DNA of 64,000 nucleotides from Vulcanisaeta sp. JCM 16161 (GCF_001316285.1 NZ_BBDO01000005.1:1-64000); one strand, 5' to 3'; shown: positions 10,222 through 19,586, counted from the first letter of the stretch. Translations and numbers: made by a program. Notes: generated from the letters alone by a model not told the origin.

Positions 10222-10568
10222 GGGTCTTTCACGTATTTACTCAAGACATTAATTATTAACTCTTTAATTAATGAATCCTCGGCAATACCCCTCACCGAAA
10301 TCCTCACGGATATTAACTCCCTGCGTGAGCCATCATCATAACCCACAAACTCCCACTCAAGGCCATTAATCACTTCCTTACGGTAAATCAGCTGTACATC
10401 ACCAACCCTAAGCGATTCATCAATTGGTAAATTCCACGGGGCCACAACATCGATACTAAGCACCCTCTCTTCATTACCAAGGCTTAGGAGTCTTGCCAAC
10501 GAAGTATTCCCACACGTATATTCCCTAATTTCCCCCCTATCGATTACATCAATGCTCTCGCACCTCAT
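10218..10568 (-). CDS. Unknown 116-residue protein, first gene of operon
   Basis: A 116-residue, mainly beta protein with two cysteines near the N-terminus (C3 and C19) and no recognisable motif. It is the promoter-proximal gene of three overlapping genes. It is divergent from the ribbon-helix-helix regulator gene at 10656, with about 90 bases between them, so the regulator could control the operon. Confidence 0.6.
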   Translation of the reverse strand: MRCESIDVIDRGEIREYTCGNTSLARLLSLGNEERVLSIDVVAPWNLPIDESLRVGDVQLIYRKEVINGLEWEFVGYDDGSRRELISVRISVRGIAEDSLIKELIINVLSKYVKDP

Positions 10569-10623
10569 GGTTTAATGACTCGCCTATTCTTGATTTATTA
10601 CTTTAACTCAAAGAAAGGCTTAA

Positions 10624-10650
10624 ATACTAAGTAATACTTGAAATACTTGA
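10624..10650 (+). promoter_or_regulatory. Phased direct repeats in the RHH gene promoter
   Basis: ATACTTGA occurs at 10634-10641 and 10643-10650, and a partial copy (ATACT) lies at 10624-10628, so the repeats are spaced 9-10 bases, about one helical turn. They lie between a TTAAATA box (10620-10626) and the ATG at 10656. RHH proteins usually bind short tandem sites on one face of DNA, so this is a good candidate autoregulatory operator. Confidence 0.5.
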
Positions 10651-10655
10651 TTAAC

Positions 10656-11109
10656 ATGTCCAGCAGTTCAGGCAGTAGTGAGGAGAGTAGTGAGAGGAAG
10701 ACTGTGACTATTAGGGGATTAAGCACGGACATTTATGATAGAGTAAGCAGGCTTGCTAGGGAGACTGGGACCACGATAGGTGAAATAGTCAATGAGGCGC
10801 TCAGGAGTACATAGCAACCCTGGAGAATATATCCAAGGCTATTGATAACATGATCAGGCTGGCGACGTAGTTGTAATTAGCGGTGTATCCTCATTAACCG
10901 TAACCAGGGCCGACCTCGAGGCTTTGGATAAGCCCGTGATTTTTAAGGACATGGATGAGCTCATCTTTGCTGACGATGTCAATAACGACATAATAAAGAG
11001 TAAGGTTGCAAGGATAGTCAATGTCAACACGGTCTACGTGCCTAAGTCCGTGTCGACGCTATTAATAGCCTCGAAGAGCGAGCTTGTTAAGAAGATTGTT
11101 CCGAAGTGA
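10656..11109 (+). CDS. Ribbon-helix-helix DNA-binding protein with C-terminal domain
   Basis: After a Ser/Glu-rich N-terminus, residues 15-50 form a CopG/MetJ-type RHH fold (KTVTIRGLSTDIYDRVSRLA, then TTIGEIVNEAL). After frame repair near 10810 and near 10868 (one base each) the protein continues for about 100 residues to 11109. That part includes a short helix and a beta-rich domain (VVVISGVSSLTVTRADLEAL, VNVNTVYVPKSVSTLLIASK). Total length is about 151. The C-terminal domain may sense a ligand or mediate oligomerisation, but I cannot name it. The phased repeats in its promoter fit autoregulation. Confidence 0.65.
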
Positions 11110-11146
11110 TTAACCTTTAATTAGGGGCGTACCTGCTTAAAATTAC

Positions 11147-12059
11147 GTGAAGGTTCTTGTCGTTGGTATTGGTTCAATGGGCCTAAACCACATTAAGGTA
11201 TTGGCACAATTAAAGAGGGAGGCTTGATTACCGAGGTTTATGCCGCCGACATTGATAAACAGAGACTTGAGATGGCCAAGGGGCAGGGCGCTGACCTGAC
11301 ATTCACGGATTATCACGATGCAATGACGCACAAGCCAGACCTGGGAATAATAGCCGTCCCCACGGCGCTTCATTACGTAGTCGCAAGCGAGTTAATAAAC
11401 AGCATGGACTTACTAATAGAGAAGCCGGTCACGGAAAAGCTTGAGGAGGCCCTGGACCTATACCGTAAATCGAAAAACCTTGGCAGGAGGGTTTTCGTGG
11501 GCCATATCGAAAGGTTCAACCCCGTGTATAAGGCCTTAATTAATGATATTGACAATGAGAAGCCCATTTACATGGTATCGATGAGGATTAACAGGCTTAG
11601 GGGTAATCCACGGTCATACGGTAATGTACTTCTTGACCTTGGAATTCACGATATAGACCTCGCGCTTAACATAGTCAACGAGGATAGGGTAAGTATATTA
11701 AGTGCAGTCCTCAGGGGCGAACCAATCACGACGGCCTGGGCCTTATTAAGTATTGGCGATACTATATACTCTCTTCACGCTTCATGGGACTACGATGTTA
11801 GGGTCAGGAAGATCCACATGACATTAAGGAATAGGTATTACGAAGCTGACCTACTAAATAGGGTGTTGATTCGCGATGGGACTAAGCACGTAATAGAGGG
11901 GCCAGACCAACTAAGGCAGGAGTTAATACACGTAATAAATGCCTGAGGGGTGTTGAGAAGCCCATAATAGACATAACCGAAGGCATTAGGGCGTTAGCCG
12001 TAATCAACGGCATAATCACGAAAAGCCCAACCATAGACTTAGGCGAATTACTAACGTGA
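11147..12059 (+). CDS. Gfo/Idh/MocA-family NAD(P)-dependent oxidoreductase
   Basis: Starts with GTG and a dinucleotide-binding motif (VVGIGSMGLNHIKVLAQL). It continues with the family EKPVTEKLEEALDL motif (the catalytic lysine region), the HIERFNPV segment and LDLGIHDIDLAL. This layout is typical of archaeal UDP-N-acetylglucosamine/UDP-sugar 3-dehydrogenase-like members of the family. Length is about 304 residues. Frame breaks near 11222 and 11942 are each closed by one added base. The 3' end overlaps the gene on the opposite strand by nine bases. The sugar substrate is inferred from the subfamily only. Confidence 0.8.
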
Positions 12060-12461
12060 GAAGTCTATGATTGATTTAACCCTGACAACGTATTTGTTAG
12101 CCATGTCTTCAGCCCATTTAGGTAATTTTAATGTACTAATGACTTCATTGATGAGGACTTCGGCATCATCACAATTACCCAACCCCTGATCCCTACAAAT
12201 CTTAACCAGGTACTTGCTCCTAGTCTCAAATAAATCCCTATCCATGGCAACCCTATTACAGTCATGGTCGTAAGTCCAACCCCTCCTTAAATCCCTTAGG
12301 TGTAGAAGGAGATGTGCAGCAATTCTACCCAGGTCCATTGGCCCTGGTGCCACGTAGATGCCCTCATTAATTGCGTAACAACTATTGCGTCCCATGTAGA
12401 TGTTTGCCATTAAATGATACTGTTGGTATTGATAAATAAGGATATCATTTTTAATAACCAA
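12051..12461 (-). CDS. Hypothetical protein
   Basis: 136 residues if started at 12461, or 119 from the ATG at 12410, which I think more likely because the first 17 residues are rich in Gln and Tyr and look like a leader. Four or five cysteines occur along the chain, and a His/Leu-rich helix is near the N-terminus (GRIAAHLLLHLRDLRRG). The family is unknown. It is convergent with the oxidoreductase gene. Confidence 0.5.
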   Translation of the reverse strand: MVIKNDILIYQYQQYHLMANIYMGRNSCYAINEGIYVAPGPMDLGRIAAHLLLHLRDLRRGWTYDHDCNRVAMDRDLFETRSKYLVKICRDQGLGNCDDAEVLINEVISTLKLPKWAEDMANKYVVRVKSIIDFSR

Positions 12462-12565
12462 GAGCCATTAGAGTCATAATGCCAATAGGCTGTATGAAAT
12501 CCATGTCGGGATTAAAAACGTAAACTCGTCGATTTTTAGGTACGTAAATTAATGGACGAAAAACG

Positions 12566-12658
12566 TGGTGGGCCCGCCGGGATTCGAACCCGGGATTTCG
12601 GGCGCTTACGCGACTCCCGCGCGTGAGGCGGGCATCCTAACCGCTAGACTACGGGCCG
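12566..12658 (-). tRNA. tRNA-Val (CAC), apparent 17-nt intron in variable region
   Basis: On the minus strand, anticodon stem CCCGC/GCGGG encloses loop CTCACGC, giving anticodon CAC. The T-arm is CCGGG-TTCGAAT-CCCGG, the discriminator is A at 12569 and CCA is encoded (12568-12566). Twenty-two bases lie between the anticodon stem and the T stem instead of about five. Removing 17 leaves the common variable sequence AGATC, and the removed part contains a small CGC-GTAA-GCG hairpin next to a CGGG/CCCG helix, as expected near a bulge-helix-bulge splice site. Position 1 is C opposite C72. A missing G in the 5' GGG run would restore the stem, matching the deletion pattern elsewhere. Confidence 0.8.
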
Positions 12659-12853
12659 TTGATTCCTTAATTATGTTATTTTTAAAGTATTTTTCCCTCC
12701 TGGATCTACTTAATGCATCGCCTCATTTGAATTACCTGTTATGTTGCTATTTCCGCGTATGTTTCCCTAGTCTTTTGCTCCTTACCTTATTTCGTAAGTT
12801 ATGTTAACTAGATGGAATGTCTTATATTTGAAACTGTTTTTTTGCTGATTGTT

Positions 12854-13180
12854 ATGAATAGGAGGATTAGGGTTGATGGGCTTCCCTACAGGACTCGTGT
12901 CTATGTTAATAACCAGGTCCTGATACCGTCCGAGTTGGTTAAGCTTCTTGGTATTGAGAGGAGTATTTTTGCTAACGTGGTTATTAGGCATGAGGGTAAG
13001 GTAATCAGCATTAACGGTGTTAAGCTTCTCCATAACAGGCGTGCAACCTCTAGGCAGTTCACGATACCCAGGGAGGTTAGGGAGGCCTACGGCATTAAGC
13101 CCCTCGATGAGATTGAGATCATAAGTATAGAACCCATTGAAATAGCCAGTAATAGGAGGAATGCCGTATTAAGTTCCTAG
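12854..13180 (+). CDS. Tandem AbrB-like (swapped-hairpin) DNA-binding protein
   Basis: 108 residues from the ATG at 12854. An upstream in-frame ATG at 12812 gives an unlikely hydrophobic extension. Two swapped-hairpin half-motifs are visible: RVYVNNQVLIPSELVKLLGI near residues 13-32, and RQFTIPREVREAYGIKPLDE near residues 67-86. This is the pattern of AbrB/SpoVT-type transition regulators and archaeal antitoxin-like proteins. No toxin gene is adjacent, so a regulator is more likely than an antitoxin. It converges on a membrane-protein gene, overlapping it by 12 bases. Confidence 0.6.
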   Translation: MNRRIRVDGLPYRTRVYVNNQVLIPSELVKLLGIERSIFANVVIRHEGKVISINGVKLLHNRRATSRQFTIPREVREAYGIKPLDEIEIISIEPIEIASNRRNAVLSS

Positions 13181-13636
13181 TTTAATTCGCCCCTCCCTCT
13201 CCATGATCTTAACAGCGCTTATGTAGAGTATTATCGCGGCCGGTATATAATATAGTGGTAATCCTCCATGTATCGGTATTGTTGGGTATGTGAACATGTG
13301 TAGGCTCCTAATGTAGCCCCAGGAATGCGGTATACGACCACTAAACAACCAAAACATTGCATCCTCGCTCCACACGGCAACATCGGCTGCAAATAACCAC
13401 TGCCAGAAGTCGCCAAAGGCTATCCAGGGTATTGCGAGTACTATGGCCACACCAATCCTGTAAAGCCACATGCCGAGCCATGGGTGGTAATGAACCAGGG
13501 CCAGGTACCAGGAGTTTGTTGGGTCGTGGTGGAACGCGTATACGAGCTCAGGTAATATCATGGCCTCAATCATCGCATAACCCACGCCAGTCATTAGTGG
13601 TGGTATCGTTAATTTAGCCCAATTAACCATTTTCAA
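13169..13636 (-). CDS. Four-helix membrane protein of unknown function
   Basis: 155 residues with about four hydrophobic segments, rich in Trp, His and Tyr (for example HHDPTNSWYLALVHYHPWLG). Several His residues near membrane borders could bind metal or heme, but no family motif is recognisable. It stands just downstream of the saccharopine-dehydrogenase-like gene on the same strand and may share its transcript. Confidence 0.6.
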   Translation of the reverse strand: MKMVNWAKLTIPPLMTGVGYAMIEAMILPELVYAFHHDPTNSWYLALVHYHPWLGMWLYRIGVAIVLAIPWIAFGDFWQWLFAADVAVWSEDAMFWLFSGRIPHSWGYIRSLHMFTYPTIPIHGGLPLYYIPAAIILYISAVKIMEREGRIKLGT

Positions 13637-13670
13637 TTATCTAGGGAAGGAAAGGCCCTTATTAACCTTG

Positions 13671-14781
13671 CTATCCTATCGTTGTCTTTGTTTTATAGAT
13701 CTTTATGCCCTCCCTCCTTAGTGCGTTTGTTACTTGGTTTAGTATGGCCTTGTTTCTCATATATGCTTCTTCTATTGGTGTTAGTCCTTCGCCCTTGATC
13801 TCGCCCCTGGCCACTAGGTCTGCCACGATTGCGGCTGTGAAGCCCGTTAGCCTGGCCATTGACGTGAAACCACCCTGGCATAGTCAACACCCTCAAACCT
13901 AACAATGGCCCTATCACCGCCTAATTCACCCCTCGCCTCAACAACCATTATTGAGAGGTCATTGGTCCCCGGCCTCAATAACCTGGAGAATATGTACTTA
14001 GCAGTCTCAAAATCACTCAAAAGCCCTAATTCCCTGAGAGTCCTCACCAAATCCAAGTGCCTCCTCCACCTAATAGTCCTCTCGTAAGCGCTCCTCAAGG
14101 CCCTGAAGTACCTGGGCAATGTAACCAATAATGTGCTTAGACCATCAGTGTAGAATTCTGCGAAGTCCCCATCAACAAGCCAAGTCCTGAATTCGAAGAC
14201 CTCGGCAAGGGCTCAACATTAACCACCCTACCATCCCTAATGATTGTTGCTGGCCTAACGTACTCATCAACAGTACTCTCAAGGGAGAAGAGGAGTTCGT
14301 AGTAAAGTGGTGGCCTTGGATTGACCGGGTTACCACCAACGTGAATACCAACCTCCTCAACCCCATCCAACTCGTTGGCTGCAGCCATGGCGAGTAGGTT
14401 CGTTAGGCCGGGGGCCCAGCCCATGGCCGGAATAACGAGGGAACCACCGCCCAATTTACTGGCTAATGCCTCATCATACCTCCACATGAATATTAGGTCA
14501 ATCACAGGCTTACCGAGTTCATGGAACTTAAGGACGACTTGATCAGCTATTGACTGGGGGACGGCGCTAACTATTACATCATTCTCACCGGCAATGCGCC
14601 TAATTACATCCTCACTCCTAACATCAGCCTTAACGGCACTGTTAACGCCAACCCTCCTCGCCTCATTAACCGCCTCCTCACTAACATCATAACCATTAAC
14701 AACATGGCCGGTGTGCTTAACCAAGTAGTAGGCAATTGCACGACCCATAGGACCCAAACCAACAACACCAACCGAGACCAC
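13671..14781 (-). CDS. Saccharopine/lysine dehydrogenase-like oxidoreductase
   Basis: A Rossmann-fold protein of about 370 residues. GVVGLGPMGRAIAYYLVKH is the NAD(P)-binding motif at the N-terminus, followed by VIVSAVPQSIADQV, then GWAPGLTNLLAMAAANEL, which matches the saccharopine dehydrogenase/homospermidine synthase-like family. Three frame breaks (near 14210, 14135 and 13870) are each closed by one added base, giving one protein that ends at 13671. The precise substrate is uncertain. Related archaeal proteins are annotated as lysine or saccharopine dehydrogenases. The start at 14781 puts the glycine motif at residues 6-11 as expected. Confidence 0.75.
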
Positions 14782-14819
14782 AGGAGCTAGGATTAACCCG
14801 CCCTTATTAAGTTCTTAGT

Positions 14820-16652
14820 TTATTGATTACCTGCATCCTCACTCTCCTCAGTACTTAAGTAGTAGTAATACTCACCAATACTCCTCTGAAGTCTGTCCAG
14901 GTATGAATTCCTCTTATTAATCCTAGGCCTACCCACCTGAGGCTCCCTCCTAAATGTCACGTCCTGGCTCCTCAGGAATTCATTCATACCAGTCCTTAGG
15001 TCAGTGGGTGGTTGGGCGATGCCGTGCTTTCCCGGCTCGCCCAAAAATACCATGACTGACGTACTTAGGTAATCGATCATCGTTATATCATGCTCAATAA
15101 CCAGGGCCACGACATCCCTCTCCTCAATTATCCTCCTAATGACCGACGCCACCCTAACCCTCTGCTCAATGTCCAGGTAGGCCATTGGCTCATCAAGCAG
15201 GTAAACCTCCGCATCCTTAAGTAATGACCCAGCCACGACGACCCTCTGAAGCTCACCACCGCTAAGGCTTGATAGCTCCTTATCCATTAGGGGCGTTAAT
15301 GATAATCCATTAGCCAGGTCAGGCCATATGATCTTTGACGTAAAGTCACTACCAACAGTAATTGCTAGGTACTCCCTGACGGTCTTATCACCGTACTTAA
15401 CAGCCAAGTCCCTAACGTATTGAGGCTTATAGCTGATCCTGACCTCACCATGTGGTATGACAACCCCTGAGTCGGGCTCCAGCTCATTAACGAGGAGTCT
15501 GGCGAATGTTGTTTTGCCAATTCCATTAGGGCCTAAAACACCAATAACCTCACCCCTATGTATAACGCCAGCCTTGACCTCAAGTTCAAAATCCCCAAGT
15601 TTCTTCAACAGGTCTGTCCACTCAAGAAGCACCTTCTCCCTCTGTACAGGCCTTGGGGCCGGCTTAACCCTAAACTTAATGGGTTCCTTCCTAATCAGCA
15701 TATTCTCGCTTGTTAGGTAACCATTAAGATACTCATTGATACCCTCCCTCGCACCCCTCATGTGGGATACAATGCCATAGGCGCCAGGCTTCCCATAGAG
15801 GATAACCACCTGATCAGCCAAGTAATCCAGTACCGCTAAATCATGGTCAATCACAATCACGTACTTATCACCACTGGCGATATCCTTAATGGCCTCGGCA
15901 ACTCTCAATCTCTCAACAATGTCAAGGTGCGTCGTTGGCTCATCAAATATGTAGGTGTCGGCATTCCTAAGGAGTGCTGCCGCAATGGCGAGTCTCTGAA
16001 GCTCACCACCGCTCAACTTACTCACATCCCTACTAAGTAGGTGTGTGAGGTTTAGTTTTTCCGCAACTTTCGTGACACTCTCCTCATTACCACCAATCTT
16101 CATTAGAACATCCTTAACCGTTCCCTTGACATACATGGGTATTAACTCTATGTATTGGGGCTTATGAACAACCTTAATCTCCCCCTTATAAAGTCTCGAT
16201 AGGTATGGCTGTAATTCCGTACCCCTGAAGAACCTTATTATATCTTCCGTACCTACCTGCGAGTTTGTGCATAGGTTGGGTCTTAATTCACCAGCGAGTA
16301 TCTTAGCTATTGTTGTCTTACCCATTGCATTTTGGCCTATTATCCCGAGCACCCTCCCCAACTTGGGCATGGGTAGCCTAAACAGCTTGAAGCCGCTGGG
16401 GCCGTATTGATGAACACAGTCCTCACCCAACTCACTTGGTAAATTAACAATTGTTATTGCCTCGAATGGGCACTTCCTAATGCATATACCGCAGGCAGTG
16501 CATAGGTCCGTTATGACTGGGTGCCCTAATTGTTCATCCATGTATATTGCCCTCTTACCACCCCTGACGATGGGGCAAAATCTAATGCATTCCTGGCTGC
16601 ACTTCCTTGGTTGGCATAGGTCCTTATCCACAACGGCTACCCTAACAGGCAT
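14820..16652 (-). CDS. abce1: Ribosome recycling ATPase ABCE1/Rli1
   Basis: 610 residues, full length and intact. The N-terminal iron-sulfur domain has two clusters: C13, C18, C22, C26 and C51, C54, C57, C61. Two ABC ATPase domains follow, with Walker A motifs GQNAMGKTT and GPNGIGKTT, signature LSGGELQR in both, and Walker B/D-loops FDEPTTHLD and LDEPMAYLD. With aRF1 or Pelota, the protein splits the 70S ribosome into subunits. It is divergent from the PAP2 gene with only 22 bases between the start codons, so the promoters overlap. In the second domain the usual DEPSAYLD reads DEPMAYLD. Confidence 0.97.
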   Translation of the reverse strand: MPVRVAVVDKDLCQPRKCSQECIRFCPIVRGGKRAIYMDEQLGHPVITDLCTACGICIRKCPFEAITIVNLPSELGEDCVHQYGPSGFKLFRLPMPKLGRVLGIIGQNAMGKTTIAKILAGELRPNLCTNSQVGTEDIIRFFRGTELQPYLSRLYKGEIKVVHKPQYIELIPMYVKGTVKDVLMKIGGNEESVTKVAEKLNLTHLLSRDVSKLSGGELQRLAIAAALLRNADTYIFDEPTTHLDIVERLRVAEAIKDIASGDKYVIVIDHDLAVLDYLADQVVILYGKPGAYGIVSHMRGAREGINEYLNGYLTSENMLIRKEPIKFRVKPAPRPVQREKVLLEWTDLLKKLGDFELEVKAGVIHRGEVIGVLGPNGIGKTTFARLLVNELEPDSGVVIPHGEVRISYKPQYVRDLAVKYGDKTVREYLAITVGSDFTSKIIWPDLANGLSLTPLMDKELSSLSGGELQRVVVAGSLLKDAEVYLLDEPMAYLDIEQRVRVASVIRRIIEERDVVALVIEHDITMIDYLSTSVMVFLGEPGKHGIAQPPTDLRTGMNEFLRSQDVTFRREPQVGRPRINKRNSYLDRLQRSIGEYYYYLSTEESEDAGNQ

Positions 16653-16674
16653 TATTGACGGCTTGTGGAATTAA

Positions 16675-17430
16675 GTGAAATTAAACCTTATGCCCTGGGC
16701 GATTATGCTGAGAGTAATACTAATAAGACTTCGCGGCACGGCGTGTTTAATGAATTTTAGGGTTGAGCGTAGGCACTTCTATACCGCATTAACGCTGTAC
16801 CTACTCTACATTCTATTAACGATTTACGTGGTTACGAATGGCGAGAACAACCCATTAAATACCCACCTATTCTTCGCGATTTTTAATAATAAGTTACCCC
16901 AATTAACGCCGTTATTCACGGTAATCAGCATTGATGATTATGGTAGGGCGTTCTTCTGGATACCCGTGGCCCTGATACTGTGGTACTTCGGCGGTAGGTA
17001 CAGGAGGGCTAGCGTTCTCATGGTTTCAGCTTTCGTGATTAGCCTAGTACTTGGTGAGGTTATGAAGCACGTGCTGTATGAACCAAGACCATTCCTAGTA
17101 CTGCACATAACGCCATTAATCCATGAGCAGCCGGATTCCTCATACCCCTCAGGCCATGCGTTAATCGTCAGTACTGGCGCGTATTCAGCAATAATAGCAT
17201 TGCCTTGGTACATATCACTACCTCTAACGGTGGAGGCATTACTTGTTTCCTACGGTAGGGTATACGTTGGTGTTCACTGGCCATTAGACGTTATTGCGGG
17301 TTGGTTATTGGGGATGGCCAATGTTGAACTCGCACTTGCACTACCCTGGTATTACGAACTCGTTTATATAATAATGAAGAAATTACTTGGCTGGCTTACC
17401 TATAGGCGTGAGGGTCCTCCGCCCAATTAA
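16675..17430 (+). CDS. PAP2-family membrane phosphatase
   Basis: An integral membrane phosphatase for lipid (poly)phosphates, for example undecaprenyl/dolichyl diphosphate or phosphatidate. All three PAP2 motifs are present: KHVLYEPRPF, SYPSGHAL and the SYGRVYVGVHWPLDVIAG block with catalytic His. There are about five or six membrane helices. Either the ATG at 16675 or the one at 16750 could be the start. The second is closer to the family length. The last 48 bases overlap the end of the TrmI gene on the other strand. Confidence 0.85.
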   Translation: MKLNLMPWAIMLRVILIRLRGTACLMNFRVERRHFYTALTLYLLYILLTIYVVTNGENNPLNTHLFFAIFNNKLPQLTPLFTVISIDDYGRAFFWIPVALILWYFGGRYRRASVLMVSAFVISLVLGEVMKHVLYEPRPFLVLHITPLIHEQPDSSYPSGHALIVSTGAYSAIIALPWYISLPLTVEALLVSYGRVYVGVHWPLDVIAGWLLGMANVELALALPWYYELVYIIMKKLLGWLTYRREGPPPN

Positions 17431-18173
17431 TATATAGCCGGTATGGGCATTAACCCAGGTCTGGGGCCTGACCTCGCTCGGTTCGGTCTTCCACTCCCTA
17501 ACCATGACATCAAACATCCGGACATCAACATAGCCATGATCACGCATTGCCGTGAGCACCCTAATCACCTGGTTTACCGTGGGTACGTAGATCACGAGGA
17601 CGCCATCAGGCCTCAGGGCCTCCGTTGCCCTAGGTATTGCGTTCCAGGGATCTCCCATATCTAGAATAACTGCGTCTAAATCCCTCTCGGCGAATCCGTC
17701 AGTGATTACATCCCTTAGCTTTAACTCGACCCACTCAAGAAGCCCAAGCATTTCAAGGTTCTTCCTTGCAATGTTTATCGCGTCCTCCCTCTTATCATAA
17801 CCATAAACCTTACCGTTAGGTCTCACGTAATAGGCAAGTACGGCAGTCATAAACCCACTCCCAACACCTGCCTCCGCAACCCTACTGCCGGGGCCAATCC
17901 CTGCATTAATTATTATTTGGGCTGCGTCCTTTGGATAAATAACCTGGGTAACCCTATCAGCCCTCTCGAGTAGGATATCCGTAATCAACGGCCTTAACAC
18001 CACGAGGTCATAGCCTAGGTTCGTCTTTATCGAAGTGCCGTATTCATGGTTAATAATATCATCAGCATTCACAATACCCCTTATCGTACTTATCCTCGAA
18101 CCTCTAACAACCTTAATCACCGACCTAACGCCATCGCCAACAATCAATACGTAATCCCCATCCTTAATGGCAT
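17383..18173 (-). CDS. trmI: tRNA (adenine-N1)-methyltransferase TrmI
   Basis: A class I SAM methyltransferase that makes m1A57/58 in the T-loop of tRNA as a tetramer, stabilising tRNA at high temperature. Motif I is AEAGVGSGFMTAVLAYY, motif II YGYDKREDA, and motif IV ILDMGDPWNAI. An N-terminal beta domain precedes it. The frame that begins with TTG at 18147 can be extended: adding one G near 18170 gives an ATG at 18173 and the usual N-terminus (IKDGDYVLIVGDG). I therefore place the start there. It is convergent with the PAP2 gene. Confidence 0.88.
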
Positions 18174-18196
18174 ATCAATCAATGAATATGTAGGGA

Positions 18197-18808
18197 TTAT
18201 TTATGGTTTTTACGGGAATACTCATCAACAACTGCCTCGATGTAGTTCATGAAATCCTCAACAGTACCATTAACTAACCCCCTCTTAAATTGTTCATTCC
18301 ATTTTTCAATAACTTCCCTAAACTCGTTCTTCGCCCTAATAGAGTCCTCAATTGACGAGATTTCCACCTTGAAATTAGCATAACCTCCCCTACCAACTCC
18401 CGGGCAGTACCCGAGGGCCTTATCGTAAACCTCGAACTTAACCACGCCATTATCAAGCCAATAAATGAATGGGTAGTATCTACATACGTTGGGCTTAACG
18501 GGGTGTATTGAGCAAATAAGCTTGTCGCCGACCCACTTATTGAATATGCACGTGCCATCAAGCCTCTTCTTAAGCACGAGGTAGTACTCGCCATCCCTAA
18601 GCTTTATCACGGGTTCGTCCCAGTCAGCAGCCATGTCCTTTGGGAATAGGGCAAGGAATTCCCTAGGTCTCATACCTGTGTACTTAGTTATTCTAGCAAC
18701 ATCTCTATGCGTCACTGGTATCCAGTAACGTCTACAGCACTCACCACATAATACGCAGGTGAATCTAACTCTTGGAAATTCGGTTCTTATTACCGTGTTC
18801 ATACTCAT
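18197..18808 (-). CDS. YkgJ-family cysteine-cluster protein
   Basis: 203 residues, intact. The conserved N-terminal cluster is CVLCGECCRRY near residues 18-28, and further cysteines sit at CIFNKW, ICSIHPVKPNVCRYYPF and YCPGVG, as in the zinc/iron-chelating CxxxCxxC family (UPF0153). These proteins probably bind a metal or a cluster. The function is unknown. It lies between trmI and the proteasome alpha gene on the same strand. Confidence 0.8.
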   Translation of the reverse strand: MSMNTVIRTEFPRVRFTCVLCGECCRRYWIPVTHRDVARITKYTGMRPREFLALFPKDMAADWDEPVIKLRDGEYYLVLKKRLDGTCIFNKWVGDKLICSIHPVKPNVCRYYPFIYWLDNGVVKFEVYDKALGYCPGVGRGGYANFKVEISSIEDSIRAKNEFREVIEKWNEQFKRGLVNGTVEDFMNYIEAVVDEYSRKNHK

Positions 18809-18842
18809 ATTATTAAAATTTAATGAATTTTAGTTTGTTAAA

Positions 18843-19586
18843 TTATGAGGATTGTGCTTGAGATGAGGATCCCTTAACCTCCTGTAAGTACTTGCTTACC
18901 TCATCCGTTGTTAACTTCCTAAATAGTTTCGTCTTAACGTCAACAACCCCAATCTCAAGCCTATCAGGCTCAGGGGCCTCAAGCACGAGGCTTAATGCTC
19001 TAATGGCAAGCTTTATACAGTCATCAAGGCTCATGTCATACTTATACTCCTTCTCGAGGAACTCCGTTATCCTAGATGACTCGGCGCCCATGGCAACTGC
19101 GTAAAAGCCGAAATAGATACCACCTGGATCTGTCTGGAATAGCCTTGGTCCATGTTTATCAACACCACCAACAATCAGGGCGGCTCCGAATGGTCTAACG
19201 CCGCCATACTGCGTGTGCATTTGCTTCAAATCGCTAATTCTCTTAGTTAGTAATTCCACATCGATGGGCTCATCGTAGAGCAGCTTATGCGTCTGTGCCT
19301 CCTGCCTCGCATACTCAATGAGTACCCTAGCATCTGATAATAGGCCCGACGCTGCGATCCCAATGTGGTCATCGATCATGTACACCTTCTCAATACTGCT
19401 TAAATCAATTAACGCACTAACCTTCCTCTTCTCGGCGGCTAGCACAACACCATCAACGCATTTAATACCAACCGTTGCCCAACCCCTCTTGACAGCCTCA
19501 CCAGCATACCTAACTTGGTATAGTTCGCCCTCTGGGCTGAATATTGTTATGGCCCTGTCGTACCCATAAACCTGTGGTGAGAACAT
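18843..19586 (-). CDS. psmA: Proteasome alpha subunit
   Basis: 247 residues, intact. The N-terminal YGYDRAITIFSPEGELYQVRYA is the alpha-subunit signature, including the gate residues and the H0 helix. There is no N-terminal Thr nucleophile, so it is not a beta subunit. RPFGAALIVGG and FQTDPGG are family-typical. Seven copies form each outer ring of the 20S particle. The C-terminal Ser/Gln-rich tail is variable in the family. The gene starts 120 bases from the divergent fusion gene at 19707. Confidence 0.95.
   Translation of the reverse strand: MFSPQVYGYDRAITIFSPEGELYQVRYAGEAVKRGWATVGIKCVDGVVLAAEKRKVSALIDLSSIEKVYMIDDHIGIAASGLLSDARVLIEYARQEAQTHKLLYDEPIDVELLTKRISDLKQMHTQYGGVRPFGAALIVGGVDKHGPRLFQTDPGGIYFGFYAVAMGAESSRITEFLEKEYKYDMSLDDCIKLAIRALSLVLEAPEPDRLEIGVVDVKTKLFRKLTTDEVSKYLQEVKGSSSQAQSS

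Noticed and set aside
12565..12807. 80-codon plus-strand open frame starting near 12565
   Set aside because: Its first third is the antisense of the tRNA-Val gene, and the rest is low-complexity intergenic sequence.
12854..13180. VapB-type antitoxin
   Set aside because: No PIN-domain toxin gene is adjacent, so a general AbrB-like regulator is more likely.
13357..13617. Plus-strand 86-codon frame, Arg/Ser/His-rich
   Set aside because: It is antisense to the four-helix membrane protein and its composition reflects that.
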